From assembly GCF_027887165.1 (NCBI RefSeq), contig NC_077227.1:77086488-77150487 (forward strand): a stretch of 64,000 nucleotides of DNA. Reading direction: 5' to 3'. Origin of the DNA: Monodelphis domestica. Its lineage: Eukaryota; Chordata; Mammalia; Didelphimorphia; Didelphidae. Positions 53,994-64,000 of the stretch are shown in pieces. Numbering within the stretch: the first letter of the stretch is position 1; the number at the start of each line of letters is the position of its first letter. A model generated the notes under the pieces. It was not told where the DNA came from. It did not search any database and saw only the letters and a program-made list of their open reading frames with translations. Position numbers and translations under genes: made by a program.

Positions 53994-54686
53994 GTGTGGG
54001 AAAGATTAGTTTTAGATCAACACCTCACACCCTACACCAAGATAAATTCAAAATGGGTGAATGGCTTGAACATAAAGAAGGAAACTATAAGAAAATTAGG
54101 CGAACACAGAATAATATACATGTCAGACCTTTGGGAAGGGATAGATTTTAAAACCAAGCAAGCCTTAGAAAGAATCACAAAATGTAAAATAAATAATTTG
54201 GAATTCATCAAATTAAGAAGGTTTTGTACAAACAAAACCAATGTAACTAAAATCAGAAGGGGGGCAACAAATTGGGAAACAATCTTCATAAAAACCTCTG
54301 ACAAAGGTTTAATTACTCAAATTAACAAAGAACTAAATCAATTGTACAAAAAATCAAGCCATTCCCCAATTGATAAATGGGCAAGGGACATGAACAGGCA
54401 GTTCTCAGCCAAAGAAATCAAAACTATTAATAAGCACATGAAAAAGTGTTCTACATCTCTTATAATCAGAGAGATGCAAATCAAAACAACTCTGAGGTAT
54501 CACCTCACACCTAGCAGATTGGCTAACATGACAGCAAAGGAAAGTAATGAATGCTGGAGGGGATGCGGCAAAGTGAGGACACTCATTCATTGCTGGTGGA
54601 GTTGTGACTCATTCATTGCTGGTGGAGTTGTGAATTTATCCAACCATTCTGGAGGACAATTTGAAACTATGCTCAAAGGGCGATAA
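53994..54686 (+). pseudogene. L1 ORF2 C-terminal fragment
   Basis: A 230-codon frame continues ORF2 after a frameshifted gap. [32 protein letters not shown] and CWRGCGKVRTLIHCWWSC are the cysteine-containing C-terminal signature of L1 ORF2. A 26-base tandem duplication (54581-54606 and 54607-54632) shifts the frame immediately after that motif, so the last stretch (54728-55018) is in another frame. Confidence 0.92.
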
Positions 54687-55372
54687 AAGACTGTCTGCCC
54701 TTTGATCCAGCCATAGCACTGCTGGGCTTGTACCCCAAAGAGATAATGGACAAAAAGACTTGTACAAGAATATTCATAGCTGCGCTCTTTGTGGTGGCCA
54801 AAAATCGGAAAATGAGGGGATGCCCTTCAATTGGGGAATGGGTGAACAAATTGTGGTATATGTTGGTGATAGAATACTATTGTGCTAAAAGGAATAATAA
54901 AGTGGAGGAATTCCATGTGAACTGGAATAACCTCCAGGAAGTGATGCAGAGCGAAAGGAGCAGAACCAGGAAAACATTGTACACAGAGACTGATACACTG
55001 TGGTACAATCGAAGGTAATGGACTTCTCCATTAGTGGCGGTGTAATGTCCCTGAACAATCTGCAGGGATCTAGGAGAAAAAACACTATCCACAAGCAGAG
55101 GACAAACTGTGGAAGTAAAAACACCGAGGAAAACCAACTGCTAGACTACAGGGGTTGAGGGGATATGACTGAGGAGAGACTCTAAATGAACACTCTGGTG
55201 CAAACACCAACAACATGGAAATGGGTTCGAATCAAGAACACTTGTGATACCCAGTGGAATTGCCTGTCGGCTATGAGATGGGAGGGGGCGGGGAAAAAAT
55301 GATCTTTGTCTCCAATGAATAATGCTTGGAAATGACCAAATAAAATAATGTTAAAAAAAAAAAGAAATCTTT

Positions 55373-56165
55373 TATAGTCCCTCTGTTCTCATTCTGTTGT
55401 TGCTATAGGTGTTATTCATTATTCTTATTGTATTGCTGTTGTCTGGGGTGTTTGAGAAGCAAATAATTTCTTCCTGACCTGCTTTTTTTCTAAAAATGTT
55501 TTGAACCCCACCTTCTTGCAGAATGTCCATTTTAAAAAATTTATGGTTAGGCTCAGATTTGCAGGATAGGCCACTTAGACTAATATTTTTTAGCACATTT
55601 GCTCTTCAGAACATATCATTCCATTCCCTCAAGAAGTTTCAGGTGGATATGAAATAGTCGGGTTAATTTGCATTTCTTTTCCTTTCTACTTGAAGGTCTT
55701 TTTTCCTAGTTACTTGCAGAATTTGTTTGTCAATGGAATTATTAAATTTAACCACTATGAGTCTTAGACTTTGTAGTAAGGGATTTTTAGTTTTGTTCCT
55801 TTTTTTGGAAGTGATTCATAATTTTTTTTCAATTGGTACTTTGTCTTCTGTATTCAGAAGTTCTGTGAAGTTCTGTTGTATTATTTCTTGTGTTAGGGTG
55901 CCCAGGTTTTTTTTTTACATGTCCTCTTCTTCTCAGAGACCTTTAAGTTTTAAAATATATCCTCAAGATAAATACATTTTATTTGAATAGAAATCATGTT
56001 TTCTTTTAATTTTAGTGCTTTTTGCTTCTCTTCTGTATATTTGCATTCCCAATCAATTATCTTCTCTTTTGTATCTTTGGTGAGACTTACCATGAAGAAC
56101 TCAAATTTTCCTATTTTTGTCAATTATTTCTGCTGTGTAGAATTAACTCATCGAAAAGTGCTCTT
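55373..56165 (-). other. Right half of the T-rich retroelement-like stretch
   Basis: The right flank of the young L1; continuous with 51906-53023 before insertion. The minus strand has a 74-codon frame at 55372-55596 (containing HKFFKMDILQEGGVQN) of unknown family, and A-rich sequence further on. It might be an old LINE or retrocopy; I cannot name it. Confidence 0.3.
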
Positions 56166-56167
56166 CC

Positions 56168-56282
56168 TTGTTGTTCAGTTGTTTTAGTCATGCCTGATTA
56201 TTTTTCATGATCTCATTTGGGATTTTCTTGGCAAAGACACTAGATTGGTTTGCCCTTTGCTTCTCTGGGTCGTTTGACAGAA
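56168..56282 (-). mobile_element. Marsupial SINE, antisense, 3' part
   Basis: 'ttgttgttcagttgttttagtcatgcctgattatttttcatgatctcatttgggattttcttggcaaagacactagattggtttgcc...cgtttgacag' is the tail half of the 9148 family; the head half is absent. Confidence 0.85.
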
Positions 56283-56333
56283 TTTTTCATAACTTATTTC
56301 TCCTTTAATCAACTCAGAAACATCCTGCTATGG

Positions 56334-56544
56334 GGGAGGGGGCACCTGGGTAGCTCAGTAGATTGAGAGTCAGGGCTAGAGATGGGAGGTCCTAGGTTCA
56401 AATGTGTCCTCAAACACTTCCCAGCTGTGTGACCCTGGGTAAGTCATATAACCCCCTTGCCTAGACCTTACCACTCTTCTGTCTTAGAACCAAAACACAG
56501 TATTGATTCCAAGACAGAAGGTAAGGGTTTAGAAAAAAAAAAGA
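56334..56544 (+). mobile_element. Marsupial tRNA-headed SINE with 18-bp target duplication
   Basis: Full-length: 'ggcacctgggtagctcagtagattgag', 'gatgggaggtcctaggttcaaatgtgtcctc', 'cagctgtgtgaccctgggtaagtcatataacccccttgcctag', tail 'cttctgtcttagaac...cagtattgattccaagacagaag', then 'gtaagggttt' and poly(A). The 18 bases 56316-56333 recur exactly at 56545-56562, a clear retroposition duplication. The tail is an imperfect palindrome. Confidence 0.96.
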
Positions 56545-56562
56545 AGAAACATCCTGCTATGG

Positions 56563-57540
56563 TTCCATGCTCTCTTGAGAATCCATAGGATCCTATACCT
56601 CATCAGGTGTTCATTCATTTTCCTTTGTCTTACAATATTTATTTATGTATACCTGAATTATTTTTCCTGATCTGGAAGCTATTTTCATTTCTGTTATTAA
56701 TACCTTCCCTTTGGGTTTATCTGCTTTAGTTCAAGGTCTTTAATTAAGTTTTCTTTCTCCTGAGATCTTTGAAAGTTTTAGACTTAAAAAAAAAATTCCT
56801 CTATTGCTCACTTTATGACTCTACCCTCCTTGATGTCAACTTCTCTGGGGGATAGATCTCAAAACTGTCTTTAATCTCCTTCTCAACTGGGTAATTCATA
56901 GTTCCTCAGTCTATTTCTCTGTCTCAAATAACTTCTGGGGGAACAGAACCAGCCCTAGCTGAATATGGAGCTTCTTTCCTGAAAAAGTGAAGGACTGCAT
57001 AGTCCCCCATATATTTATCCTGCCTCAATTCCCTCCATCTCACAGCTATCTAGCCCAACATTTTTGCAAAACTGAGCGGTTCAGTTCCTTGCTGCTGTCA
57101 CAGCCTGAGCAAATTTCTACCCTTTAGATCTCCACAGCTCTGGGTGGTAAATGGAGTTGTTTGAAGTATAGACTTGAGTTCTGTTGCAAGCAAGTAGATG
57201 GATTTGTGAAGCTCTGCTAGGGAGAGGGTATTGAGTAAGTTTGTTGGGGGTTAGGGTTTAGCCTTCTCTGCTCTTAGTTCAGGGAGTTTTTACTTTGTTT
57301 AGGTTTCTGGTGTCCTAGACCATGGAGACAGCTGATGTTGCTTTATATGTGCCACATAATTCCTATTTCAGAAAGGTTTATTTGCTCGTGAGGATTAGGG
57401 AAAATAACCTCATCCTTCATCTTCTTGGTTATGTGACCCTGAAGACCTAAATTTCCATTGAACCAATTTGTTTTATTCTTTCCAATCTACCTAGCCCTCT
57501 CTTTGGTTGGGAAAAAAAGAAATAATGGGCAATAATAATG
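56563..57540. other. No recognised feature
   Basis: Unassigned. No repeat, RNA or exon that I can support. Confidence 0.35.
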
Positions 57541-57542
57541 GC

Positions 57543-57775
57543 CTCAAGGTACCTAGGTATTATAGGAAATGGAATGTTGGGTTTGGAGTCTAAAAAAACC
57601 TTCATTCAAATCCAGTTTTAGACATTTACTAGCTGTGTGACCCTTGGAAAGTCATTTAATGTGTCTGCCTCAGCTTTCTTCTCCGTAAAAATGGAGCTAA
57701 TAATAGAACTCATTTCTCAAATTTGTTGAGAAAATCAAATAAAATAATATTTTTAAAGTATTTAGTAAACCTTTA
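57543..57775 (+). mobile_element. MIR-like SINE
   Basis: 'ggtacctaggtattataggaaatggaatgttgggtttggagtctaaaaaaaccttcattcaaatccagttttagac', 'ctagctgtgtgacccttggaaagtcatttaatgtgtctgcctcagc', 'aatttgttgagaaaatcaaataaaataat...aaagtatttagtaaacc' are in tRNA-SINE/MIR order. Confidence 0.82.
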
Positions 57776-57998
57776 AGTTGGGACAACTAGGTAGTACAGA
57801 AGATAGAGTACCAGTCCTGGAGATGAGAGCTCTTGGGTTCAAATTTAATTTTAGATACTTCCTAGCTGTATGACCCTGGACATGTCACTTAACTCCCATT
57901 GCCTAGCCTTTACCATTCTTCTCCTTTGGAATTAATACTTGGTATTGATTCTAAAGATGGAAGGTAAGCATTAAAAAAAAAACAAACAACAACCTTGA
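57776..57998 (+). mobile_element. Marsupial tRNA-headed SINE
   Basis: 'ttgggacaactaggtagtacagaagatagagtaccagtcctggag', 'ctgtatgaccctggacatgtcacttaactcccattgcctagcc', tail 'ctttggaattaatacttggtattgattctaaagatggaag' (imperfect palindrome), then 'gtaagcatt' and poly(A). It directly follows the MIR-like SINE. Confidence 0.9.
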
Positions 57999-58084
57999 AG
58001 GCACTACAAAAATGCTATGTATTGTTATCATCTATCAGAAGAGAAGTTCAGCTTTCTCTCTTTTGTCTGTAATCGTCATCTTAT

Positions 58085-58766
58085 ATATCCAAATAGCCAT
58101 TTTATTTGAGCTTCTTCTTGCCCTTAGCATCCTCTTAGAAAGCCTTTTTGTTTTCTTTGGTATTCATTGCTAGCCTCAGTTTTTTCTGAGCTTTAGCACT
58201 ACTGAGAGCCATGACACATTTATTGTATTTATCCTTCATTACCTGCTCTTGTTTCTCTTTCTTATATTTTCTTTAAATTGGTAGATAAGTTCTCCATTTA
58301 TTGGCATAATTATCTTCAATTTGCGTGTCCCTTTACTTTTTCTTGGAACTGTGCAGTTATATGTTGTTAAGATTTCATTCTTGGGAACTCCATGTCTTTT
58401 TAAGGTTAATTTCCTCTATAAAAATTAGGCCATTGATTCCTGCCTATTCTTATTTAGAACTCTGAAATTTGCCACCCTCAAATCTAGGATGCATATTAGA
58501 CACTTTCTGGCTTTCTTTTTCTTTATCACAATTCTAAGATGGAAGAATCATTTCTTTCCAAGGTTCCTATCATCTTTACTTCAGCAATGTGTTCTGCCCT
58601 ATTTGTCAGAATCAGATCCATAATAATAGCTTGCCTTTTCATTTTCATTTCCTTTTTGAAGAATGAAATTACCATTTATTACCTACTATGTTTTATTAAT
58701 TTTTTGTCAGAGAGAACATCTTGTATGAATATTTGAAATCCTCCATCACTACTGCATCATACCTCA
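58085..58766 (-). mobile_element. CR1/L3 LINE relic, antisense, upstream part
   Basis: 'ttgctagcctcagttttttctgagctttagcactactgagagcc', 'cattacctgctcttgtttctc', 'tagataagttctccatttattggc', 'tgccaccctcaaatctaggatgc', 'tcagaatcagatcc' and 'tttttgaagaatgaaattacc' follow the same ancient element as 19300-19900, upstream of the RT core. Confidence 0.65.
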
Positions 58767-58767
58767 G

Positions 58768-58882
58768 CTTCCTTATCTGTAAAATGGGGACAATAATGGA
58801 ACTTATTTCTCAAAGTTGTGAAAATCAAGTGAAATAATATTTTTAAAGAATTTAGTAAATCTTTAGGGTGGGACAGCTACGT
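58768..58882 (+). mobile_element. MIR-like SINE 3' half plus start of a second SINE
   Basis: 'cagcttccttatctgtaaaatggggacaataatggaacttatttctcaaagttgtgaaaatcaagtgaaataatatttttaaagaatttagtaaatctttagggtgggacagctacgta' repeats 57680-57795, including the junction between the two SINEs. See findings. Confidence 0.8.
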
Positions 58883-59384
58883 ATCACTACTGTATCATCC
58901 CCAAATAACATAGGCATATAAGTTGTTTCTTAAACATCTGTGTCTTCATCTATGTCTTTTTCCTGTAACTTACCTTTAGATGTTGTTTTATATACTTCTG
59001 TTTCTACCTCACTCAAAACAAAACAAAAAAAATCTTCCTACCTCTGGCTCCTGGATTTCCTCACAGAAGTTGCTTCACTTCTCCTCCTCCCCTTCCCCTT
59101 CCCCTTTGCCTCCTCCTTCTTCCCCTTCCTTTTCTCCTCCTCCTCCTCCTCCTCCTTCTTCTTCTTGCACCTTTTGAAAAAAGTATCTTTCCATATTTGT
59201 ATTATAATTATGAATTCCATTTGTCCCAGTCTTAGAGATTCTGACATAGTCAGAATCTAAAAACCAACTATTTTCGTTGGTTTTTAATATGAGTAGAAGG
59301 AATAGCCAATAGAGTGATTTGGCTGGATTATAGAATATGGGAAAAAGGTAAATGTACAATAATATTAGAAAGGTAAACCTGGTC
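58883..59384. other. Unassigned, with a CT-rich tract at 59075-59168
   Basis: A pyrimidine tract of CTTCTC/CTC units spans about 59075-59168; frames through it on either strand are low-complexity translations. The rest is unassigned. Confidence 0.6.
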
Positions 59385-59535
59385 CAGGTTGTAAAGGGGT
59401 TTTTTAAATGACAAATAAAGGAGGTTATATTTGATCCTAGAGATAATAGGGAGCCACTGGGATTTATTATTAAGTAGAGAAATGCTTTGATCATACCTGC
59501 ACTGCGTAGATACAAAATTATTACTTGGCAGTAGC
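59385..59535 (+). repeat. Old interspersed repeat, 'tgatcctagagataatagggagcc' type
   Basis: 'ccaggttgtaaaggggttttttaaatgacaaataaaggaggttatatttgatcctagagataatagggagccactgggatttattattaagtagagaaatgctttgatcatacctg' is a known-looking ancient mammalian repeat segment. It probably belongs to the same long element as 41930-43320, at a different internal position. Confidence 0.6.
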
Positions 59536-60262
59536 AGAAACAAAAATGGAATCCATTCATTCTCTTTAGGCCATTGGAAAATTTCCTCTGTTCTTCATAT
59601 TTTCTGGAAGCAAGATGCTCAGTCCCCTGTCACTCCTGTGGCTGGCTCACAAATGAACTACCATGGCAAATTAACTGCTTGCCTTGTCTGTTTGCTGCAC
59701 TGGGACTCAGTTACTGGCTCTTAGGAAATATTTTATTTGTAGAAGACTCTCCACCTGATCTTGGGATAGTTGGTCCAAGTGACTTTGATTGGTAATTAGC
59801 AGGTTTCTACAAAGATCTAATACAAACAGAAGCTGCCCTTAACCATTCTGTGAGAGGATTTCAAGTAGAATTCTAATTACCAGAAAGACTTTATTTATTT
59901 AAATCTAATTATCTACTTTTCTCTGCACTGATAGAATTCAGATACTAACTTTCCACTTCTTTGGAAGCCCCCTCTGTCCCTTTGGTGTAACTAATTTTTT
60001 CACAGTCACCTAGTTCTCTCTTAAGTGATTAATAAAGAATGTTCTCATGTGGGAAATGACCAATGCATGTTCCTTGATAAATTACATTTGCTTAAGTGTT
60101 CAGTGATCTTACCCTTTATTATATATTAAGACAGGCTTGCCTGAAGCTGAGAATTTCTGACCTAGTAGAGCACCCGAGAACTTGTTCTCAAATTTAGGAA
60201 ATGTTTCCCTAAAAACCATAAGTATAAATTAAGCAATTTAAGTTGGAGTGTGGAATCACATT
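59536..60262. other. No recognised feature
   Basis: Unassigned sequence without supported gene or repeat. Confidence 0.35.
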
Positions 60263-60264
60263 TT

Positions 60265-60445
60265 CATTCAGCCGATTAGTATATAAGACTTGGGTTCTAC
60301 TCCTGGCTTTCCCACTGGCTAACTATGTGACCTTTGGCAAATCACCCAACTTTTCTAAGCCCAAGTTTCCTTGTCTATAAAATAAATTTGTTGGATTAGA
60401 TTATCTCTGCCTTCCACTTCCAAGCTTCTATGATTTATTATCTCT
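60265..60445 (+). mobile_element. MIR-like SINE
   Basis: 'gccgattagtatataagacttgggttctactcctggctttcccactggctaactatgtgacctttggcaaatcacccaacttttctaagcccaagtttccttgtctataaaataaatttgttggattagattatctctgccttccacttcc' follows MIR in sense. Confidence 0.85.
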
Positions 60446-61582
60446 GTAGCAGGGTGACGTGAGGGGAGGCTATTTTACACAGGTAGGAACTGTTCAGTAT
60501 GCCTTGAAAAGTTCAGTTCATCCAGTGAAGTGAGTGTCCCTAGCTTAACCCCATTAAATGTTATCTGCTTTGCTGGTTCCAAAATGCTTATTATTACCAA
60601 AGTGCTTATCATTTAATATGCTGCTCTTCATCAAATTTTCAAACTTCTCTGCTCTTTTATATTCCCTTTGCTGATTTAGATTTTCCATCTCATTGTTTTT
60701 TGTATGCCGTCCAGAATTTTAAGGAAACATCATTATATGATCTTTTCTCCTCAAACAGTATAATAATACTCCTGGGGTCTCAGTAGAGTGAGAGTGGAGA
60801 TGAGCATCCTAGGCTCAGCCCCAAATATGGGGCCCAGGAATGAGGCTGTGGGTGCTGCTGGAGTCCTGGAGCCCCCTGCCCTTGTGTCTTGTGCCTCGAG
60901 AGATGCCATGGGGAGAGTTCTGGTACTGTCACATGCAAGAGCATTGGCAACATCCCTCCACTATTCAAAATGATGAGCTTAAGCTTCCCCAACTTGGAGT
61001 ATTCTTCCTCACCCCTTTATAGCCCCAGACTAATCAATAATATCCCTGATTCCAGTAGCACGTAGGACATGACCTGTATCCCCTTAGTGTATTAACAGTA
61101 AAGAGAAGGACTGGCATTGGGGAGGGCAGAAACTCAGACTTGCTAAGCAGAGTTACCTCAAGACCAAATGAGGATAAAACCCAATTTTTTGTAATGAGTA
61201 TTCCTACTCTTGGACACAGGTGTTTAAAAAAAGAGGAAGTGATTTAATTTATTGTTTTAAACTGGCTATGCCCATTCACAGTTATTATATCTTCCTTCCT
61301 CCCATTGTTCTTTAGCTCCTGAGACAAAGAAATGTAATGATGTTTCCTTAAAATTCTGGGACAGCCTGAGTTTTGGCTCCAAAGAAAGATTTCTAAAAAT
61401 GAGATAGAGATGGAAGTCCCACTTTCTGTTTCTAATTTCTCTACACATCTTGACACCTTGTTTGTAACATAGGGCTGAATGTTTTCTAAGAAGTAGAGAA
61501 TATTTGTTATTATCATCCCTTACCACATCCCTGAGGAAGAGAGCTAGCACAGTAGAATGTGTGTGTACCCATATTATAGGCA
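60446..61582. other. No recognised feature
   Basis: Unassigned. A GC-richer patch at 60780-60960 has open frames on both strands but no splice, start or domain evidence. Confidence 0.35.
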
Positions 61583-61870
61583 ACTAAAGGGATATAGTGG
61601 ATAGAATGCCAAACCTGGAGTCAGAAAGACTCCAATTCTGAGTTCAAATCTGGCCTTAGACATTTCTGAGCTATGTGATCCTAGGCAAGTCACATAACCC
61701 TTTTTGATTCAGTTTCCTTGTCTGTGAAATGAACTGGGAAAAGAAAATGACAAACCACTCCAGTATGTTTCCCAACAAAACTCCAAATGGGGTAGTGAAG
61801 AGTCAGACATGTCTGAAATAAATAAATGAAATATAACAATAATATAAAATTTAACAACAAAAAGAATATT
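61583..61870 (+). mobile_element. Marsupial SINE, sense, near full length
   Basis: 'gcaactaaagggatatagtggatagaatgccaaacctggagtcagaaagactcc', 'gagttcaaatctggccttagacatttctgagctatgtgatcctaggcaagtcac', 'aatgacaaaccactccagtatgtttcccaacaaaactcc' and 'gaagagtcagacatgtctgaaat' form the sense copy of the 9148 family. An AT-rich tail with 'aacaacaaaaag' follows. Confidence 0.92.
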
Positions 61871-61871
61871 A

Positions 61872-61985
61872 TAGCACAGTGGCAAAGTTTAACAATCTAG
61901 GTTCTAGCCCCAGCTCAGCTACTGATTAGCTATGTCACCTTGAGAAAGTCAATGAATTTCAGTGTTCTTATCTATAATTTGGGTG
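61872..61985 (+). mobile_element. MIR-like SINE, 5' half
   Basis: 'atagcacagtggcaaagtttaacaatctaggttctagccccagctcagctactgattagctatgtcaccttgagaaagtcaatgaatttcagtgttcttatctataa' is MIR-like and runs into a TG array. Confidence 0.75.
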
Positions 61986-61998
61986 GAGGGGTGTGTGT

Positions 61999-62053
<55 letters not shown>
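61986..62053. repeat. (TG)n microsatellite
   Basis: About 60 bases of near-pure TG, with one 'tatg' interruption near the left end. Confidence 0.97.
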
Positions 62054-62055
<2 letters not shown>

Positions 62056-62077
62056 CTACTGCCCATTATAACTCATT

Positions 62078-62325
62078 GAAGACAACCAGGTGGTTAAGTG
62101 AATGGAGCATTGGACCTGGAGTCAGGAAGACCTGAGCTCGAAAAATGGTCTCAGGCACTTCCTATCTGTGTGGTCTTAAAGAAGTCACCTAACCTCTGTC
62201 TGCCATAGTTGATTATTCCCCATTTTGTAGTTGAGTAAACAAGTTGTTGTATAAAATGAGATAATATTTGTAAAGACCTTGACACAAAATAGATACTTAA
62301 TAAAGGCTTATTCCTTTCTTTTAAC
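62078..62325 (+). mobile_element. MIR/tRNA-type SINE
   Basis: 'gaagacaaccaggtggttaagtgaatggagcattggacctggagtcaggaagacctgagctcg', 'ggtctcaggcacttcctatctgtgtggtcttaaagaagtcacctaacctctg', 'cattttgtagttgagtaaac', 'aaaatgagataatatttgtaaagaccttg' and 'aatagatacttaataaaggc' give a near full-length sense copy. Confidence 0.88.
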
Positions 62326-63435
62326 AAAAATACACATTCTAGAGCCCTTCTCCAGTGCAGGGTACAAGATAGAGAAGGTTCTTTTAAGCTAGAAAGGCTT
62401 CATCTCTGGGCCCAGTGACTGATTTTGTGATTACTTGCTTGGCCAACAGGATATGAGCTTGTCAGAAATGTGGTGCAAGAGAGGAGGCTCTGAATTTCTC
62501 TGATCGGCATTTTCCCAGTAGCTGGGAATTAATACATTTTTCTGGCACCACCTCAGAACCCACATGTCACAAGTCTGGCTAGCCAGCTGGAATGGCCTGA
62601 ACTCATAGAAGATGCAGGAGTGGGAAAGCAAGATATCAGGCACTGATGGAGGATCTTGCCCCTATTTGTCTTGGTCCCCCATTCAGTCCCTGCATACCTC
62701 CCCCTCCCATGACCACCATAGCTTTCCAATAGGCATTTGTGTTCAGCCGTGGTGGAAGCTGCAGTGTTTCTTGCAAGTGAACAGCAGCAACTTGAGGGCT
62801 GGAACATTCCTGTGGCTATTGCAAGGTGTTATTTTCAACATTTTTTGGCTTCCCTAGATTGGCTGTGGGGATGGTATTAAGACTGGGGCTGGGACCTGGC
62901 TGGGCTCAAAGATGTTGGGAGAAATTGAATGTTTTACTTGGGGCCATGCCTATTGGATGTCATGCTGTACTGAAGTATTACCTTATTTTTCTAGTCTTAT
63001 TTCACATTAGTCCCTTCACAAATACTCTATTCCATCCAAATTGGACTACTAGCTGTTCCTTGAGATAAATTTGACATCTTCATCCACAGTGGATGGCAGA
63101 AAGGGAGGGAGAGGAACATAAGAACCACAGAAAATATCTACAAACACTAATTTAATGCACAGTATTCTTAATGTACACTCTATCAAATGACCAAATAGTT
63201 GGTGCAGAGTTAGAGGAAATGAACCAATCTAATTCAATTATGTAAGAGGCTCCCACTAAATCCTAAAATCATTTCCAAATATGAGCCTCATTTCTCCAGA
63301 AGTATGGGACTCCATACCTCTGCAGGGACTGGCAATATTTTGGAGGGGAGGGGGACTCAGTAGACCCAGAACTGGGGGTGGGGAACTGATCCTATAAGCA
63401 AGAGACATACTAGTCAGAAAAAAATTAGTGGGAAG
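62326..63435. other. No recognised feature
   Basis: Unassigned, slightly GC-richer. Short open frames on both strands lack domain or splice evidence. Confidence 0.35.
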
Positions 63436-63439
63436 AATG

Positions 63440-63760
63440 CTGAGGGGTGGGCCAACCTCCCACAGGCGATAGGGTCGTGGAGGTGGGACAGTGTCAGCAG
63501 AATGATGAATGGGACACAGCTTTTGTATTCAACTCGCAGCACAGGTTTCACAGGAAAAACTGCTCAGCCTTGGCTGAGGCTTGGCTTTATTTTATACCCT
63601 CATGGTCACACATCTACTTGGCACACAGTTTTGTTCAACATATGTGTTTCCATAGATCCTAACAACAGATGTGAAGCCGAAGGAGATAGTCAACAAAACA
63701 TTGTTGCTAAGTGCAGGGTCAGAGGATAGAATTAACATGATCCAGATTTAGGTTGGGGAA
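63440..63760 (-). mobile_element. Probable LTR of a class II (betaretrovirus-like) ERV, antisense
   Basis: On the minus strand 'gggtataaaataaagccaagcc' combines a TATA box with an AATAAA signal (63587-63592) just behind it. A GC-rich stretch follows ('tgacactgtcccacctccacgaccctatcgcctgtgggagg') before a probable 'ctcagca' end near 63440. TATA and poly(A) signal this close, with a short R-U5, is typical of class II LTRs. No coding remnant lies in the window; if a provirus exists its body would be beyond 63440 or past the right edge. Confidence 0.45.
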
Positions 63761-64000
63761 TTCTGAGCACAGATTCACCAGAAGTTTTATGCCTAGAAAA
63801 GAGGGTCCTATCTAAGTGGGTACATAAGAATCCTTAGGTTTAATTCTATAATTATAATCTTTTGGTGCTATTCTGGGGGGATTAAAATGGGACATGAGTT
63901 TTACTCCTGCAAGCACTTTGCTCTTGTCTATTTTTCCTGGGGCTAAGTAAGAATAATAATCATAGCAATTCCAATAATAAGGGGATGTTAATAAGGAAAG
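63761..64000. other. No recognised feature
   Basis: AT-rich sequence to the right edge. It may be the U3 part of the LTR to its left, which I could not delimit. Confidence 0.35.

Larger units (their letters stand above)
53036..55360 (+). mobile_element. 5'-truncated L1 retrotransposon, 2.3 kb, with target duplication
   Basis: It starts inside ORF2 and runs through the RT core (about 53150-53740), the C-terminal region and the 3' UTR (55080-55350: 'gtcggctatgagatgggagggggcgggg', 'aatgatctttgtctcc', 'ccaaataaaataatgtt') to poly(A). 'aaagaaatcttt' flanks it at 53024-53035 and 55361-55372, a 12-bp target duplication. It is the least decayed element in the window but carries several frameshifts. 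Confidence 0.95.

Noticed and set aside
1..64000. tRNA genes from the tRNA-like SINE heads
   Set aside because: The heads are followed by SINE bodies and tails and do not form intact tRNAs; none is a free-standing tRNA gene.
1..64000. A new multi-gene defence, toxin or metabolic system
   Set aside because: No operon-like or clustered host genes exist in the window; nearly all recognisable sequence is retroelement, DNA-transposon or simple repeat.

Overview
This window looks like an AT-rich, gene-poor stretch of a marsupial nuclear genome. I see no bacterial, plasmid or phage gene organisation: no operons, no Shine-Dalgarno-led ORFs, no CRISPR array and no long host ORF. The marsupial call rests on the repeats. 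They include a tRNA-headed SINE with a palindromic tail, a second SINE with a 'cagtcatgtc...ttcttggcaaagatactgg' body, L1 3' ends of the 'gtcggctatggga' and 'aaataaaataatgttt' type, and many ancient CR1/L3, L2 and MIR relics. The palindromic-tail SINE points, from memory only, to an Australidelphian lineage such as koala, devil or wallaby; I cannot name the species.

Layout. 1-17 kb: a degraded CR1/L3 LINE at the left edge, MIR-like SINEs, L1 3' ends and a hAT-like element lying inside a SINE. 17.6-25 kb: a 2.3 kb antisense CR1/L3 relic, a probable antisense L1, a (TTCC)n array, an LTR and a second CR1 relic. 25.7-31 kb: a hAT-type element with an exact 8-bp target duplication, then the only plausible host coding sequence, two phase-compatible exon-like segments (26817-26880 and 30740-30830), the second encoding part of a TPR repeat. 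31-39 kb: L2 fragments, a hAT relic holding a (CT)n(CA)n array, and an L1 5' end lacking its 3' end. 41-48 kb: a small AT-rich minisatellite with an inverted arm, an LTR split by a short L1 flanked by an unusually long 66-70 bp duplication, and several L2 copies. 48-52 kb: two mariner transposase fossils. 53.0-55.4 kb: a 5'-truncated L1 with a 12-bp target duplication and a broken reverse-transcriptase ORF. 55-64 kb: SINEs, another CR1 relic, simple repeats and a probable antisense LTR.

There is no cluster of genes working together, and I found no convincing novel multi-gene system. The most useful leads are the candidate TPR exons, the long target duplication, the palindromic SINE tail and the mariner/hAT fossils. 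Family assignments rest on recognised motifs and remembered consensus patterns, not on a database search; most repeat boundaries are good to about 10-30 bases.
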